Shown here: positions 35,706-44,643 of the stretch, one piece after another
Numbering within the stretch: position 1 is the first letter of the stretch
Layout: the number at the start of each line of letters is the position of its first letter
Assembly: GCA_902555665.1 (NCBI GenBank)
Contig: CACDTF010000001.1
Span: 1 to 64,000, forward strand
Origin: an uncultured Pelagibacteraceae bacterium
GTDB taxonomy: Bacteria > Pseudomonadota > Alphaproteobacteria > Pelagibacterales > Pelagibacteraceae
DNA length: 64,000 bases
Direction: 5' to 3'
Notes under the pieces: generated by a model
Databases searched by the model: none
What the model was told of the DNA's origin: nothing
Seen by the model: only the letters and a program-made list of their open reading frames with translations
Made by a program: the position numbers and the translations under genes

Positions 35706-36974
35706 TTAAGCTGGTTTATTCATTGAGTTAAAAAACTCAGCATTATTTTTTGTGTCTTTTAATTTTGAGTTTATAAACTCAATTGCATCCATGGTTCCCA
35801 TTGGAGCAATTATTCTTCTAAGCACATTCATTTTTTGTAAATCATTTTTGTCAAATAACAATTCTTCTCTTCTTGTGCCTGATTTTGTTATATCAATGGC
35901 TGGATAAATTCTTTTATCTGCGATTTTTCTATCAAGTATTGTTTCACTATTACCTGTTCCTTTAAATTCTTCAAAAATTACTTCATCCATTCTACTTCCA
36001 GTATCAATTAAAGCTGTAGAAATAATTGTTAATGAGCCACCTTCTTCAATGTTTCTTGCTGCACCAAAAAATCTTTTTGGTCTCTGAAGTGCATTGGCGT
36101 CAACACCTCCAGTTAAAACTTTTCCCGAGCTGGGTATCACTGCATTGTAGGCTCTTCCTAGTCTTGTTATAGAGTCTAATAAAATGATAACATCTTTTTT
36201 ATGTTCGGTTAATCTTTTAGCTTTTTCAATGACCATTTCAGCAACTGCTACGTGCCTTTGAGCGGGTTCATCAAAAGTAGAGCTAATTACTTCACCTTTT
36301 ACTGTTCTTTGCATATCTGTTACTTCTTCTGGACGTTCGTCAATTAGCAGCACCATGAGGTAACATTCTGGATAATTTTTAGCTATTGAGTTTGCGATGC
36401 TTTGCAAAATCATTGTTTTTCCAGCCTTAGGTGGAGAAATAATTATAGATCTTTGTCCTTTACCAATTGGACTAACTAGATCAATAAGTCTTGGAGTTAA
36501 ATCTTGTTTTTTTTCAACTTTTGTAGTTTCAACTTCCATCACCAGCTGTTTGTCTGGGTACAAGGGAGTTAAGTTATCAAATGCAATTTTATGTCTTGCT
36601 TTTTCTGGTTCTTCAAAGTTTATCTTGCTAACCTGTAATAAAGCAAAATATCTTTCTCCTTCTTTAGGGGCTCTTACTGGACCTTCAACTGTATCTCCAG
36701 TTCTCAAACCAAATTTTCTAATTTGACTTGGGCTCACATAAATATCATCTGGTCCTGGAAGATAATTAGATTCCATGGCTCTAAGAAAACCAAAACCATC
36801 TTGTAACAACTGCAAAACACCTACGCCCGTAATTTCCTCTTTTTCGGCAACTTTTTTTAGTATTGCAAAAAGTATTTCTTGTTTTCTTAATGTGCTAGCA
36901 TTTTCTATACCAAGCTCTTCTGCTTGAGTAATGAGCTGCTCAGATGATTTTAGTTTTAGTTCTTGAATATTCAT
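35706..36974 (-). CDS. rho: Transcription termination factor Rho
   Basis: A 422-residue RNA helicase: the N-terminal helical and OB-fold RNA-binding part ([25 protein letters not shown]), the Walker [15 protein letters not shown], Walker [17 protein letters not shown], and the Q/R loop region [21 protein letters not shown]. With so few intrinsic terminators here, Rho-dependent termination may be the main route in this genome. It lies between mnmE and hemJ on the minus strand. A 16-base inverted repeat stands 12 bases ahead of its start. Confidence 0.98.
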   Translation of the reverse strand: MNIQELKLKSSEQLITQAEELGIENASTLRKQEILFAILKKVAEKEEITGVGVLQLLQDGFGFLRAMESNYLPGPDDIYVSPSQIRKFGLRTGDTVEGPVRAPKEGERYFALLQVSKINFEEPEKARHKIAFDNLTPLYPDKQLVMEVETTKVEKKQDLTPRLIDLVSPIGKGQRSIIISPPKAGKTMILQSIANSIAKNYPECYLMVLLIDERPEEVTDMQRTVKGEVISSTFDEPAQRHVAVAEMVIEKAKRLTEHKKDVIILLDSITRLGRAYNAVIPSSGKVLTGGVDANALQRPKRFFGAARNIEEGGSLTIISTALIDTGSRMDEVIFEEFKGTGNSETILDRKIADKRIYPAIDITKSGTRREELLFDKNDLQKMNVLRRIIAPMGTMDAIEFINSKLKDTKNNAEFFNSMNKPA

Positions 36975-36985
36975 GATTAATATTT

Positions 36986-37001
36986 TGATAAGGACTTATC
37001 A
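36986..37001 (-). promoter_or_regulatory. Inverted repeat in the rho leader
   Basis: TGATAAGGACTTATCA is an inverted repeat with two 7-base arms and a 2-base centre, placed 12-27 bases upstream of the rho ATG. The spacing suits an operator over the promoter or ribosome-binding zone. Rho commonly controls its own synthesis, but no known operator of this sequence is recognised. Confidence 0.35.
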
Positions 37002-37040
37002 GATATATTTAATATATATACTACTGTTGTTATTTCAACC

Positions 37041-37475
37041 CTAGATTGGCTTAAAAATAGCTAAAAATACAACGATAATTAAGATAACCGTCGGTATTTC
37101 ATTAATAATTCTAAAGAATTTTGCAGATCTTGTGTTTGTAGAATTTTTTAGAGTAACAAGACATTTTCCTAAATAGTCGTTGTATACTGATAACAATATT
37201 ACCAAAACAATCTTTATTTGAAACCATAATTGAGAAAAAATATCTATTCCATTGAGATAAATTAATACTAATCCGAAAACCCAAGTAAAAATCATCGCTG
37301 GTCGCATAATGTAAAAAAACAATCTTTTTTCCATCACTTCAAATATTTCGGTTGCTTCTTTTTTCTCTCTATTTTCAACATGGTAAACAAAAATTCTAGG
37401 GAGATATAAAAGACCAGCCATCCAAGAAACAACTGCAATTAAATGTAAAGATTTTAATAATAAATATAAATTCAT
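37041..37475 (-). CDS. hemJ: Protoporphyrinogen IX oxidase HemJ
   Basis: A 144-residue four-helix membrane protein with the HemJ signatures LKSLHLIAVVSWMAGLLYLPRIFVYH (given here by position, residues 8-33; conserved His11 in KSLHL), MRPAMIFTWVFG and WFQIKIVLV. It oxidises protoporphyrinogen IX to protoporphyrin IX in the inner membrane. Its place next to hemH and hemE gives three of the last steps of heme synthesis in a row. Only three bases separate it from hemH. Confidence 0.93.
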   Translation of the reverse strand: MNLYLLLKSLHLIAVVSWMAGLLYLPRIFVYHVENREKKEATEIFEVMEKRLFFYIMRPAMIFTWVFGLVLIYLNGIDIFSQLWFQIKIVLVILLSVYNDYLGKCLVTLKNSTNTRSAKFFRIINEIPTVILIIVVFLAIFKPI

Positions 37476-37478
37476 GTA

Positions 37479-38474
37479 TCAAATATTTCTTTCAATTAAG
37501 GACTTTAATAAAATGATATGATCATCATTATCATTTAAGCAGGGGACCATATCAAAATTTTCTCCTCCTGAATTTAAAAAACTATCTTTAGCTTGAATTT
37601 GTATTTCTTCCAAAGTCTCTACGCAATCAGATGCGAAGCCTGGACAAATTGTAAGGACATTCTTAACACCCTCTTTGGGTAAATTTTCTAAAGTCTTGTC
37701 AGTATATGGTTGAAGCCATTCTTGTGGACCAAATCTTGACTGAAATGTAGTTTTAATTTCAATTGAATTAAATTTTTCTGAAATAAGTCTTGTCGTTTTA
37801 TGACAATAACAATGATAAGGATCACCTTTATCAAAATATTTTTTTGGTATCCCATGATAAGAAGCTATGATTAGATCTGGTTTCCAGCTAATTTCATTTA
37901 TTTTTTTATTAATCGAATTAACAAGCGCATCAATATAAAGAGGATCAGATTCGTAATGAGGAATTATTTTTAAGGACGGTTGCCACCTCATTTTCATTAA
38001 AGTTTTGTATACCTCATCACAAACCGTTGCTGTTGTAGCTGCTGCATATTGCGGGTAAAGGGGAAGTATCACCAAATTTTCACAACCCATTTTATGTAAT
38101 TTATGAATTTTGCTCTTAATGCTCGGATTTCCGTATCTCATAGCAAAATCTATAACGATATTTTCTTTTGATAGTAAATTTGAAATTTTCTTACTTTGCT
38201 TTTTTGTATAATAAAGAAGTGGCGACATGTTTTCATCTTTCATCCAGATTTCTTTATAAGCTTTAGCAGTTTTAGAGGGCCTAAAAGTTAAAATGAACAA
38301 ATTTAAAATTATTTGCCAAATTAATGGATTTACCTCGATAACTCTTCTATCAGAAAGAAATTCTTTTAAATATTTTCTTATATCAAACCAATTAGTAGAA
38401 TCGGGTGTACCTAAATTAACTATAAGAACTCCTGTGTTGCCGTATTTTATAGGTGGGTGATTTTTTTCAATCAT
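37479..38474 (-). CDS. hemH: Ferrochelatase
   Basis: A 331-residue ferrochelatase, which inserts Fe2+ into protoporphyrin IX. Signatures are TGVLIVNLGTPDS at the N-terminus, LPLYPQYAAATTAT, ASYHGIPKKYFDKGDPYHCYC with the catalytic histidine, and CPGFASDCVETLEEI with the conserved glutamate. It overlaps the hemE end by 4 bases and precedes hemJ by 3 bases, so the three hem genes form one unit running away from the predicted origin. Confidence 0.96.
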   Translation of the reverse strand: MIEKNHPPIKYGNTGVLIVNLGTPDSTNWFDIRKYLKEFLSDRRVIEVNPLIWQIILNLFILTFRPSKTAKAYKEIWMKDENMSPLLYYTKKQSKKISNLLSKENIVIDFAMRYGNPSIKSKIHKLHKMGCENLVILPLYPQYAAATTATVCDEVYKTLMKMRWQPSLKIIPHYESDPLYIDALVNSINKKINEISWKPDLIIASYHGIPKKYFDKGDPYHCYCHKTTRLISEKFNSIEIKTTFQSRFGPQEWLQPYTDKTLENLPKEGVKNVLTICPGFASDCVETLEEIQIQAKDSFLNSGGENFDMVPCLNDNDDHIILLKSLIERNI

Positions 38475-39475
38475 TTAAAATCTTTTACAATTTTAATTAA
38501 ATTTTCAACCATTTCTGGATTTGTTTCAGGCAAAATACCATGGCCGAGATTAAATATATACGGGTGATCTCGAAAAATTTCTAAATAATTAAAGACTTCT
38601 TTTTTTAATGTTTCTTTATCTGTTAACAGAATTTTTGGGTCTAAGCCTCCTTGTATAGGTATGTTTATGTCTCTAAGTATTTTTTTTGGATCAACATTAT
38701 AGTCGATACTAACAGCATCGGGTTTAACAATATCGCAAAACTCTTTATAATTTTTAATTTCTCTGGGAAAGCATATAACTGGCACATTTAAAGATTTTAC
38801 ATAATTTACTAAATTTAAAGTCGGAGTATAAACATAATTAGGTAAATCTTTTTCCTCTAATAAACCTGCCCAACTATCAAAAATTTGAATTACATTCGCA
38901 CCGTTATCAACTTGATTTTTAATATGAACTTTTAAAAATTTTTCAATAATTAATAAAATTCTGTTTATTAAAAAATCATCTTTAAAAAAGTCTTTTTTCA
39001 AATTTTTTTTAGGGGACTGTTGATTAATCATATAAACTAATAATGTCCATGGAGCACCAGTAAATCCTATAGTATTTTTATTTTTTAAACTAGAGTCTGA
39101 GCTAACTTTTTTTAATGCTTTATACACACGGTGTATCTTCTCTACAAAGTCAATTTCATCAGTCTTACCAATTTCATTTAGATTCAGTTCCCCTAATTTC
39201 GGTCCAAAGTTTTTTTTAAATTCTACTTTTTGGCCTAATCCATAAGGAAGCATTAAGATATCTGAAAATATTATTGCAGCATCCAAATCAAATCTTTTTA
39301 ATGGTTGTAGAGTTATTTCTGAAGATAAATTGTCATTTAAACACAAATTAATAAAATTAGGATTTTCTTTTCTTATCTCTCTAAATTCTGGTAAATATCT
39401 ACCAGCCTGTCTCATAATCCATATAGGATTAAACGAAGTGTCTTTGTTAATTATTACTTTGTTTAAAGGTTTCAT
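38471..39475 (-). CDS. hemE: Uroporphyrinogen decarboxylase
   Basis: A 334-residue enzyme converting uroporphyrinogen III to coproporphyrinogen III. The family signature PIWIMRQAGRYLPEFREI lies near the N-terminus, followed by ALKRF-like PLKRFDLDAAIIFSDIL, VIQIFDSWAG and FNLGHGILPETNPEMV at the C-terminus. It is the last gene on the left side of the predicted oriC, as hemE is in Caulobacter, and transcribes away from it. Confidence 0.97.
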   Translation of the reverse strand: MKPLNKVIINKDTSFNPIWIMRQAGRYLPEFREIRKENPNFINLCLNDNLSSEITLQPLKRFDLDAAIIFSDILMLPYGLGQKVEFKKNFGPKLGELNLNEIGKTDEIDFVEKIHRVYKALKKVSSDSSLKNKNTIGFTGAPWTLLVYMINQQSPKKNLKKDFFKDDFLINRILLIIEKFLKVHIKNQVDNGANVIQIFDSWAGLLEEKDLPNYVYTPTLNLVNYVKSLNVPVICFPREIKNYKEFCDIVKPDAVSIDYNVDPKKILRDINIPIQGGLDPKILLTDKETLKKEVFNYLEIFRDHPYIFNLGHGILPETNPEMVENLIKIVKDFK

Positions 39476-39741
39476 AAATAAGCATTATTTATTATTGTAG
39501 TTGTAATATATCTTGTGAATAAAGGTGATTAATTTTTATAAACATAATATTCACAATTTACCAACATGTTATTTGAATAAAATTGTTTAAAATGAAGCTT
39601 TTTTACCATATTAATTTTTGTGGATTGTTTTACCCTATTTATTATTAATGTTAATAAATACCAGTTTTTACAAGATTAATTTAAAAAATTTTAAATTGTG
39701 TAATTTAATTAAAATATTACAAATTTATTAACAATTTATTC
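39476..39741. other. Predicted chromosomal replication origin (oriC)
   Basis: This 266-base, very A+T-rich non-coding gap lies between hemE and the RP001/DUF299 homologue (ppsR), the place of oriC in Caulobacter and its proposed place in Rickettsia. It holds a perfect DnaA box TTATTCACA (reverse strand, 39514-39522), a one-mismatch box ATATTCACA (39547-39555), and a box with the core ATCCACA (reverse, 39619-39627). Genes run outward on both sides. A perfect parS lies 7.2 kb to the left. No open frame is present. Seen: boxes and gene order; origin function is inferred. Confidence 0.72.
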
Positions 39742-40569
39742 ATGAGTAATACATATCAAATATATTTAATTTCTGACTCAACTGGCGAGACCTTAGATAG
39801 AATATTCTTAGCACTGAAAGCCCAATTTTTAAATATAAAGTATAAAGTTCATTCTTACTCTTTTACAAGAACAGAAAATCAAATTTTAAAAATTTTAGAA
39901 GATGCAGAAAAAAATTCAAATGCGATAATTTTATATACTATTGTAGATAACAACTTGGCCAAATATTTAGCAAATGTAAGTGAAGATAAAAAAATTCCAT
40001 GTTTCGGTGTTCTTGGCAACTTAATATTAAATTTTTCAAAAATTCTTAATCAAAAGGCAACTCATGAACCAAGCGGCCAACATATATTAAATGAAGAGTA
40101 TTATGATAGAATCGAAGCAATTCAATTTACAATGAACCACGATGATGGAAATTTAATAAATGAAGTACAAAAATCAGACATTATCCTTGTAGGAGTAAGT
40201 AGAACAAGTAAAACACCTACCTCTATTTACTTAGCCAACAAAGGTTTTAAAACTTCCAATATTCCTTTGGTAAATGAAAATTCATTACCAGAGGTACTTA
40301 AAAAAAATCCAAAAATAACTTGTGTTGTTGGACTAAGTACTGAGCCAGAAAGGTTGGTTGATTTAAGAAAAAATAGAATGACTTCTTTAAAAGAAACAGA
40401 AAACATTCAATACACAGATTTAGAGAATATTAAAAAAGAGGTGATAGAAGCCAAAAGAACATTTCAAAAATATAAATGGCCGCTTATAGATGTAACAAGA
40501 AAGTCTGTTGAAGAAACAGCCGCTTCTATAATTAAAATTCACGAAATATATTTAAACAATGCTAAATAA
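39742..40569 (+). CDS. ppsR: Pyruvate phosphate dikinase / PEP synthase regulatory protein (DUF299)
   Basis: A 275-residue kinase-pyrophosphorylase that switches PEP synthase or pyruvate phosphate dikinase on and off. Signatures are YLISDSTGETLDRIF at the N-terminus and the P-loop GVSRTSKTPTSIYLANKG (about residues 151-168). It is the homologue of Rickettsia RP001, the right-hand marker of the origin region. It overlaps maf by 11 bases and leads a plus-strand run maf-aroE-coaE-dnaQ. Confidence 0.93.
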   Translation: MSNTYQIYLISDSTGETLDRIFLALKAQFLNIKYKVHSYSFTRTENQILKILEDAEKNSNAIILYTIVDNNLAKYLANVSEDKKIPCFGVLGNLILNFSKILNQKATHEPSGQHILNEEYYDRIEAIQFTMNHDDGNLINEVQKSDIILVGVSRTSKTPTSIYLANKGFKTSNIPLVNENSLPEVLKKNPKITCVVGLSTEPERLVDLRKNRMTSLKETENIQYTDLENIKKEVIEAKRTFQKYKWPLIDVTRKSVEETAASIIKIHEIYLNNAK

Positions 40570-41143
40570 AATTATTCTTGCTTCAAAAAGCAAGGTTAGA
40601 AAAGAAATTTTAGATAAAAATAATATTGAAAGTGATGTTATGCCATCAAATGTGGATGAAGATATTGTTAAAGTAAGCTTGTTAAAAGAAAGAGCAAGTC
40701 CAGAAATTATATCAAAAAATTTAGCAGAATTAAAAGCAAACAAAGTGAGTTTAAAAGAGACAAATAAAATAGTCTTAGGTGCAGACAGTGTAATAGATTT
40801 AAACGGTGAATTAATATCAAAGCCAGAAACTAGAGAAGAGGCTTTAACAATATTAAAGAAGCTTAATGGTAAATCACATTTTTTAATAAGCTCTGTTTGT
40901 TTGTCAAAAAATGGATCAATGATTTGGAATTATACTGATAAAGCCACATTAACTATGAAAAATTTTTCTGATGAAGAATTAACAAGCTATTTGTCTAAAA
41001 TATCAGACGATACACTTTATGCATATAATGTTTATCAAATAGAAGGCGAGGGAAGAAACTTATTCACAAGCATAGAAGGCGATGAAGACACAATTATGGG
41101 TCTGCCTGTCAAAAAAATAAAAGAACACTTAGGATTATTGTAA
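40559..41143 (+). CDS. maf: Maf-family nucleotide pyrophosphatase
   Basis: A 194-residue Maf/YceF protein, which hydrolyses non-canonical or pyrimidine nucleoside triphosphates. Signatures: KIILASKSKVRKEIL at the N-terminus and IVLGADSVIDLNGE in the middle, with KPETREEALTILKKLNGKSH. It is shifted in frame from ppsR, overlapping it by 11 bases, and its stop overlaps the aroE ATG by one base. Its position in the run ppsR-maf-aroE-coaE-dnaQ is conserved in alphaproteobacteria. Confidence 0.93.
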   Translation: MLNKIILASKSKVRKEILDKNNIESDVMPSNVDEDIVKVSLLKERASPEIISKNLAELKANKVSLKETNKIVLGADSVIDLNGELISKPETREEALTILKKLNGKSHFLISSVCLSKNGSMIWNYTDKATLTMKNFSDEELTSYLSKISDDTLYAYNVYQIEGEGRNLFTSIEGDEDTIMGLPVKKIKEHLGLL

Positions 41144-41937
41144 TGAAAAAATATTTAGTTATTGGAAATCCCATTAGTCATTCACTGTCCCCTAAACTTC
41201 ATAATTATTGGTTAAAGCAAAATAATATTAACGCGGTTTATGATAAAATAAAATTAGAAGAAAAAGAAATCGAGGCAACTATCCACGATATAAAAAAACA
41301 AAAAATTGCTGGTTGCAATGTTACTGTTCCATTTAAAAAAAAGGTGATCCCTTTTTTAGACAAACTAAGTATCCAAGCAGAACAAACTCAATCAGTAAAT
41401 ACAATTATTTTTGAAAATGGCAAATTGGTCGGACACAATACGGATACCTTTGGTTTTGATAAAGCAATCAAGTCTCTAAATTTTAACATGAAAGGTAAAA
41501 AAATATTGATTTTAGGTGCTGGCGGTGTAGTTCCGTCAATAGTTTTTGCTATCAAAAAAATGGGTGTATCAGAAATTACCATTAGCAATAGAACCAAACA
41601 AAAAGCAGAAAATTTAAAAGTTTTATTTCAAGAATTAAATATTTTAGAATGGGGAAACTTAAAAAACTTTGATGTAGTCATAAATGCCACAAGTCTTGGT
41701 CTTAATAATGAAAAAATAAATTTAGATTTTTCGAAAGTTGGCAAAAACAAATTGTTTTATGATGTCATTTACAATCCTACTGAAACAAACTTTTTGAAAG
41801 AAGGAAAACAATTAGGAAATATAACTGAAAATGGAGCATCTATGTTTATTTATCAGGCTTTTGAAGCATTTAAATTATGGCATGGTATTGAACCAGAAGT
41901 TAATTTTGAAACCTTAAAACTTTTAAAAAATGATTAG
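41143..41937 (+). CDS. aroE: Shikimate dehydrogenase
   Basis: A 264-residue enzyme reducing 3-dehydroshikimate with NADPH in aromatic amino acid synthesis. Shikimate-binding residues are visible in GNPISHSLSPKLHNYW and GCNVTVPFKKKVIPFLD (catalytic Lys), with the nucleotide motif ILGAGGVVPSIVFAI. It overlaps maf at its start and coaE by 8 bases at its end. No unusual features. Confidence 0.96.
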   Translation: MKKYLVIGNPISHSLSPKLHNYWLKQNNINAVYDKIKLEEKEIEATIHDIKKQKIAGCNVTVPFKKKVIPFLDKLSIQAEQTQSVNTIIFENGKLVGHNTDTFGFDKAIKSLNFNMKGKKILILGAGGVVPSIVFAIKKMGVSEITISNRTKQKAENLKVLFQELNILEWGNLKNFDVVINATSLGLNNEKINLDFSKVGKNKLFYDVIYNPTETNFLKEGKQLGNITENGASMFIYQAFEAFKLWHGIEPEVNFETLKLLKND

Positions 41938-42502
41938 AATTGGAATTTTGGGAAATATTGGTTCGGGAAAAAGTTATGTGGCAAATAATTTTGGCTATCC
42001 AGTATTCGATGCAGACTATGAAGTGGCAATGCTTTATAAAAAAGATAGAAAAATATTTTTAGAACTAAAAAAAATACTACCCAATAACATAAAAACTTTT
42101 CCTGTTGAAAAAAAAGAAATAATTAAAGCTATACTACAAAAAAAAGATAATTTAAAAAAAATAAACAAGGTAGTTCACATTGAGATAAGAAAAAAAATGA
42201 ATTCTTTTTTAAAAAAAAATAAAAATAAAAAATTTGTAGTGCTAGACATTCCTCTGCTGTTAGAAAATAGACTTAATAAAAATGGAGATATCTTAATATT
42301 TATAGACTCTAAAAAATCAGATATCTTAAAAAAATTAACAAGAAGAAAAAATTTTAATAAAAAGTTATTTAATAAATTTCAAAAAATTCAATTTTCATCG
42401 CAATATAAAATTAGAAAATCTAATTTTATAATTAAAAATGATTTTACCAAAAAAACAATTAATATTAATATCAAAGATATTCAAAAAAAATTAAATCGAT
42501 GA
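41930..42502 (+). CDS. coaE: Dephospho-CoA kinase
   Basis: A 190-residue P-loop kinase for the last step of CoA synthesis. The Walker A is GNIGSGKSYVANNF (residues 8-21), followed by FDADYEVAMLY and the lid region RRKNFNKKLFNKFQKIQFS; FVVLDIPLLLEN is the family motif. It is very lysine-rich, which reflects the A+T-rich genome. It overlaps both neighbours (aroE by 8 bases, dnaQ by 4). Confidence 0.94.
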   Translation: MIRIGILGNIGSGKSYVANNFGYPVFDADYEVAMLYKKDRKIFLELKKILPNNIKTFPVEKKEIIKAILQKKDNLKKINKVVHIEIRKKMNSFLKKNKNKKFVVLDIPLLLENRLNKNGDILIFIDSKKSDILKKLTRRKNFNKKLFNKFQKIQFSSQYKIRKSNFIIKNDFTKKTININIKDIQKKLNR

Positions 42503-43164
42503 AAGAAGTAGTTTTAGATACTGAAACAACTGGATTATCTGTAAAAGATGGTCATAGAATAGTTGAAATAGGGTGTATAGAACTTGATGATTTAATACCG
42601 ACAAAAAATAGGTTTCATTGTTATTTGAATCCAGAGAGGCAAGTATCCGAACAGGCTTTCAAGGTTCATGGATATGAAGATATTTTTTTGTCTAAACAAA
42701 AGAAATTTAATGAGGTGGCAGATGAGTTTTTAGAATTCATTTATAATAAAAGATTAATAATCCATAATTCAGAGTTTGATTTATCGCATTTAAATAATGA
42801 ACTTAAATTATTAGGAAAACCAAAAATTGATAATGAAGTTGTAGATACTTTGGTTTTAGCTAGAGAAAAATTTCCAGGATCACAAATTAATTTAGATGCT
42901 TTGTGTAAAAGATTCAGAATAGATAATTCAAGAAGAGTTACCCATACCGCTCTAATAGATTGTGATTTACTCTCAAAAGTTTATATTAATTTAATAGATC
43001 AAAAAGAACCAACTTTAAAATTTCAAGAGAGTAATCAGGAGTTTAAAAAAACTGATAATGAAACCCTATCCTATTATAAAAGAATTGTGAAACCAACAGA
43101 AGTTGAATTAAATAAACATAAAGAATATCTTAAGAAAAGTTTAAGTAAAAATTTTTTTAATTAA
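42499..43164 (+). CDS. dnaQ: DNA polymerase III epsilon subunit (proofreading exonuclease)
   Basis: A 221-residue DEDDh exonuclease. Exo I is LDTETTGLSVKDGHRIVEIG, Exo II is IHNSEFDLSHLNNEL, and Exo III is RRVTHTALIDCDLLSKVY; all four acidic residues and the histidine are present. It proofreads for DNA polymerase III. It closes the plus-strand origin-side run and overlaps secB convergently by 8 bases. Confidence 0.95.
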   Translation: MKEVVLDTETTGLSVKDGHRIVEIGCIELDDLIPTKNRFHCYLNPERQVSEQAFKVHGYEDIFLSKQKKFNEVADEFLEFIYNKRLIIHNSEFDLSHLNNELKLLGKPKIDNEVVDTLVLAREKFPGSQINLDALCKRFRIDNSRRVTHTALIDCDLLSKVYINLIDQKEPTLKFQESNQEFKKTDNETLSYYKRIVKPTEVELNKHKEYLKKSLSKNFFN

Positions 43165-43579
43165 AACTTTTTTGGTATAAATTCTCAAAATCAATTTTTT
43201 TGGTAAATTTAATATTTTGATAACCTGAATTATGCAAGATATCTAAAAGAGATTTTTCTAAATATGGGTAAATATCATTTTGAACATCAACTAAAATTAT
43301 TTTTTGAAGCTCTTTTTTATCTTTAATATCATCCTGTATTTTTACAATTGTTGAATAAACTATTTCAAAATACGATTTTTTTTTACTTTTTTCTTGATCT
43401 TCAAATTTAAGTTTTGTATTTACTTCAATCATTTTGTTTTTTAGGGCCATAGTTGTAATATCTATACCTAATTTATATTTAGAAATATATTCTTTTACAT
43501 ATAAATAAGTTTCTATGTCGGGAGTCTCACTCGAGAGATCCTTAATATATTTACCTAAGATTTTATATTTTTCTGTCAT
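43157..43579 (-). CDS. secB: Protein-export chaperone SecB
   Basis: A 140-residue SecB-like chaperone, which holds preproteins unfolded and hands them to SecA. The N-terminus YKILGKYIKDLSSETPDIETYLYV is shared by alphaproteobacterial SecB. The C-terminal zinc-contacting tail of gammaproteobacterial SecB is absent, as in most alphaproteobacteria. Its start overlaps the fxsA end by 17 bases on the same strand. The gene order dnaQ-secB-fxsA-timA is the usual one. Confidence 0.93.
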   Translation of the reverse strand: MTEKYKILGKYIKDLSSETPDIETYLYVKEYISKYKLGIDITTMALKNKMIEVNTKLKFEDQEKSKKKSYFEIVYSTIVKIQDDIKDKKELQKIILVDVQNDIYPYLEKSLLDILHNSGYQNIKFTKKIDFENLYQKSFN

Positions 43580-43988
43580 CGTCTTCTTCTATATCTTCAA
43601 ACTCTCCATCAATAAAATTCTTTTTTTTATTTTCATTGTTTATTGGTTTCTTAAAAAATATGTTAAAAATAAATTTTCTACTTATTGGAAAAATAATTAA
43701 AAAACCGAGGGCATCTGTCACAAACCCAGGAATTATTAATAATAGTGCTCCTAATGCAATTGCAGCTCCTGAGATCATTTCATAAGTTGGCGCCACATTT
43801 CTTCTGAGTTGCTCAAAGCCAGACTTAAGAGTATTTAGTCCCTCATATTTTGCATAATAAACACCAATTATTGCTGTTGTAAAAATTAATATAATTGTAG
43901 TTAATGCGCCTATTTGACCACCAATTTTAATTAATAGATAAATCTCTATAATTGGGACTAAAATTATAATTAGAAATATTGAGTTCAT
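43563..43988 (-). CDS. fxsA: FxsA-family membrane protein
   Basis: A 141-residue inner-membrane protein with four hydrophobic segments and the FxsA signatures IILVPIIEIYLLIKIGGQIGALTTIIL (by position, residues 7-33) and PGFVTDALGFLIIFP. The C-terminal tail is charged and acidic (EFEDIEEDDD). The molecular function is unknown; overproduction in E. coli relieves F-plasmid exclusion of phage T7. It faces timA across about 60 bases, which should hold both promoters. Confidence 0.9.
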   Translation of the reverse strand: MNSIFLIIILVPIIEIYLLIKIGGQIGALTTIILIFTTAIIGVYYAKYEGLNTLKSGFEQLRRNVAPTYEMISGAAIALGALLLIIPGFVTDALGFLIIFPISRKFIFNIFFKKPINNENKKKNFIDGEFEDIEEDDDRKI

Positions 43989-44046
43989 TTGTCCTTAATC
44001 TAAATTGCTGGTTGAAATTAATCAACAGAGTAATTACTATATAATT

Positions 44047-44643
44047 ATGAGTTACAGCTTTGAATACATAGATATAATTTTGTTAGCAATGATAGCAGGA
44101 TTTATTTTTTTAAGATTAAGAGGAATTCTTGGTAAAAGAACTGGATTTGAGGGAAAATCACCAGCTCAATTTAAAGAGGTTTTAAAAAATATTAAGGTAG
44201 ATCAAGCGGCCAAACCAAAAGAGAAGTTTGATGATGAAGCTCAAAAAGAATTTTTAAAAGGCGCAAAAATTGCTTATGAAACAATTATTACTGATTTCAG
44301 TGATAATGATAATAAGATCACAAATGCAAAACCTCTGTTAAATAAAGATGTATATAATCAATTTGATGATGCTTTGAAAGAAAGAGAAAAAAGAGGTCAT
44401 TTTGCAGAAATAACATTTATTGGAGTTAATAAAGCTGAGATTAAGGAGCATAAAAAAATCGGAAATATTTTAAACGTAACGGTAGATTTTATAGCAGAAG
44501 TGATTACTTGCATAAGAGATAAAGATAAAAAAATTGTTTCGGGTGATCCTGAAAAGATTAAAAAAATTTATGATACGTGGATTTTTTCTCGTGATACTAC
44601 GTCAGCAAATCCAAATTGGCAGCTTGTTAATATATTAACATAA
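44047..44643 (+). CDS. timA: Tim44-domain protein TimA
   Basis: A 198-residue protein with one N-terminal transmembrane helix (IDIILLAMIAGFIFLRL) and a C-terminal Tim44-like domain (about residues 60-198). In alphaproteobacteria TimA is the relative of mitochondrial Tim44. I start at the ATG at 44047 (MSYSFEYIDIILLAMIAG), the normal N-terminus; the ATG at 44005 would add 14 residues. It is divergent from fxsA, and a Smr-domain gene follows at once. The mltA gene that often stands between them in relatives is missing. Confidence 0.88.
   Translation: MSYSFEYIDIILLAMIAGFIFLRLRGILGKRTGFEGKSPAQFKEVLKNIKVDQAAKPKEKFDDEAQKEFLKGAKIAYETIITDFSDNDNKITNAKPLLNKDVYNQFDDALKEREKRGHFAEITFIGVNKAEIKEHKKIGNILNVTVDFIAEVITCIRDKDKKIVSGDPEKIKKIYDTWIFSRDTTSANPNWQLVNILT

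Noticed and set aside
39661..39741. CtrA-type TTAA-N7-TTAA sites in the predicted origin
   Set aside because: TTAA pairs occur at spacings of 3 and 6 but not 7 in the part examined, and TTAA is frequent by chance in such A+T-rich DNA.
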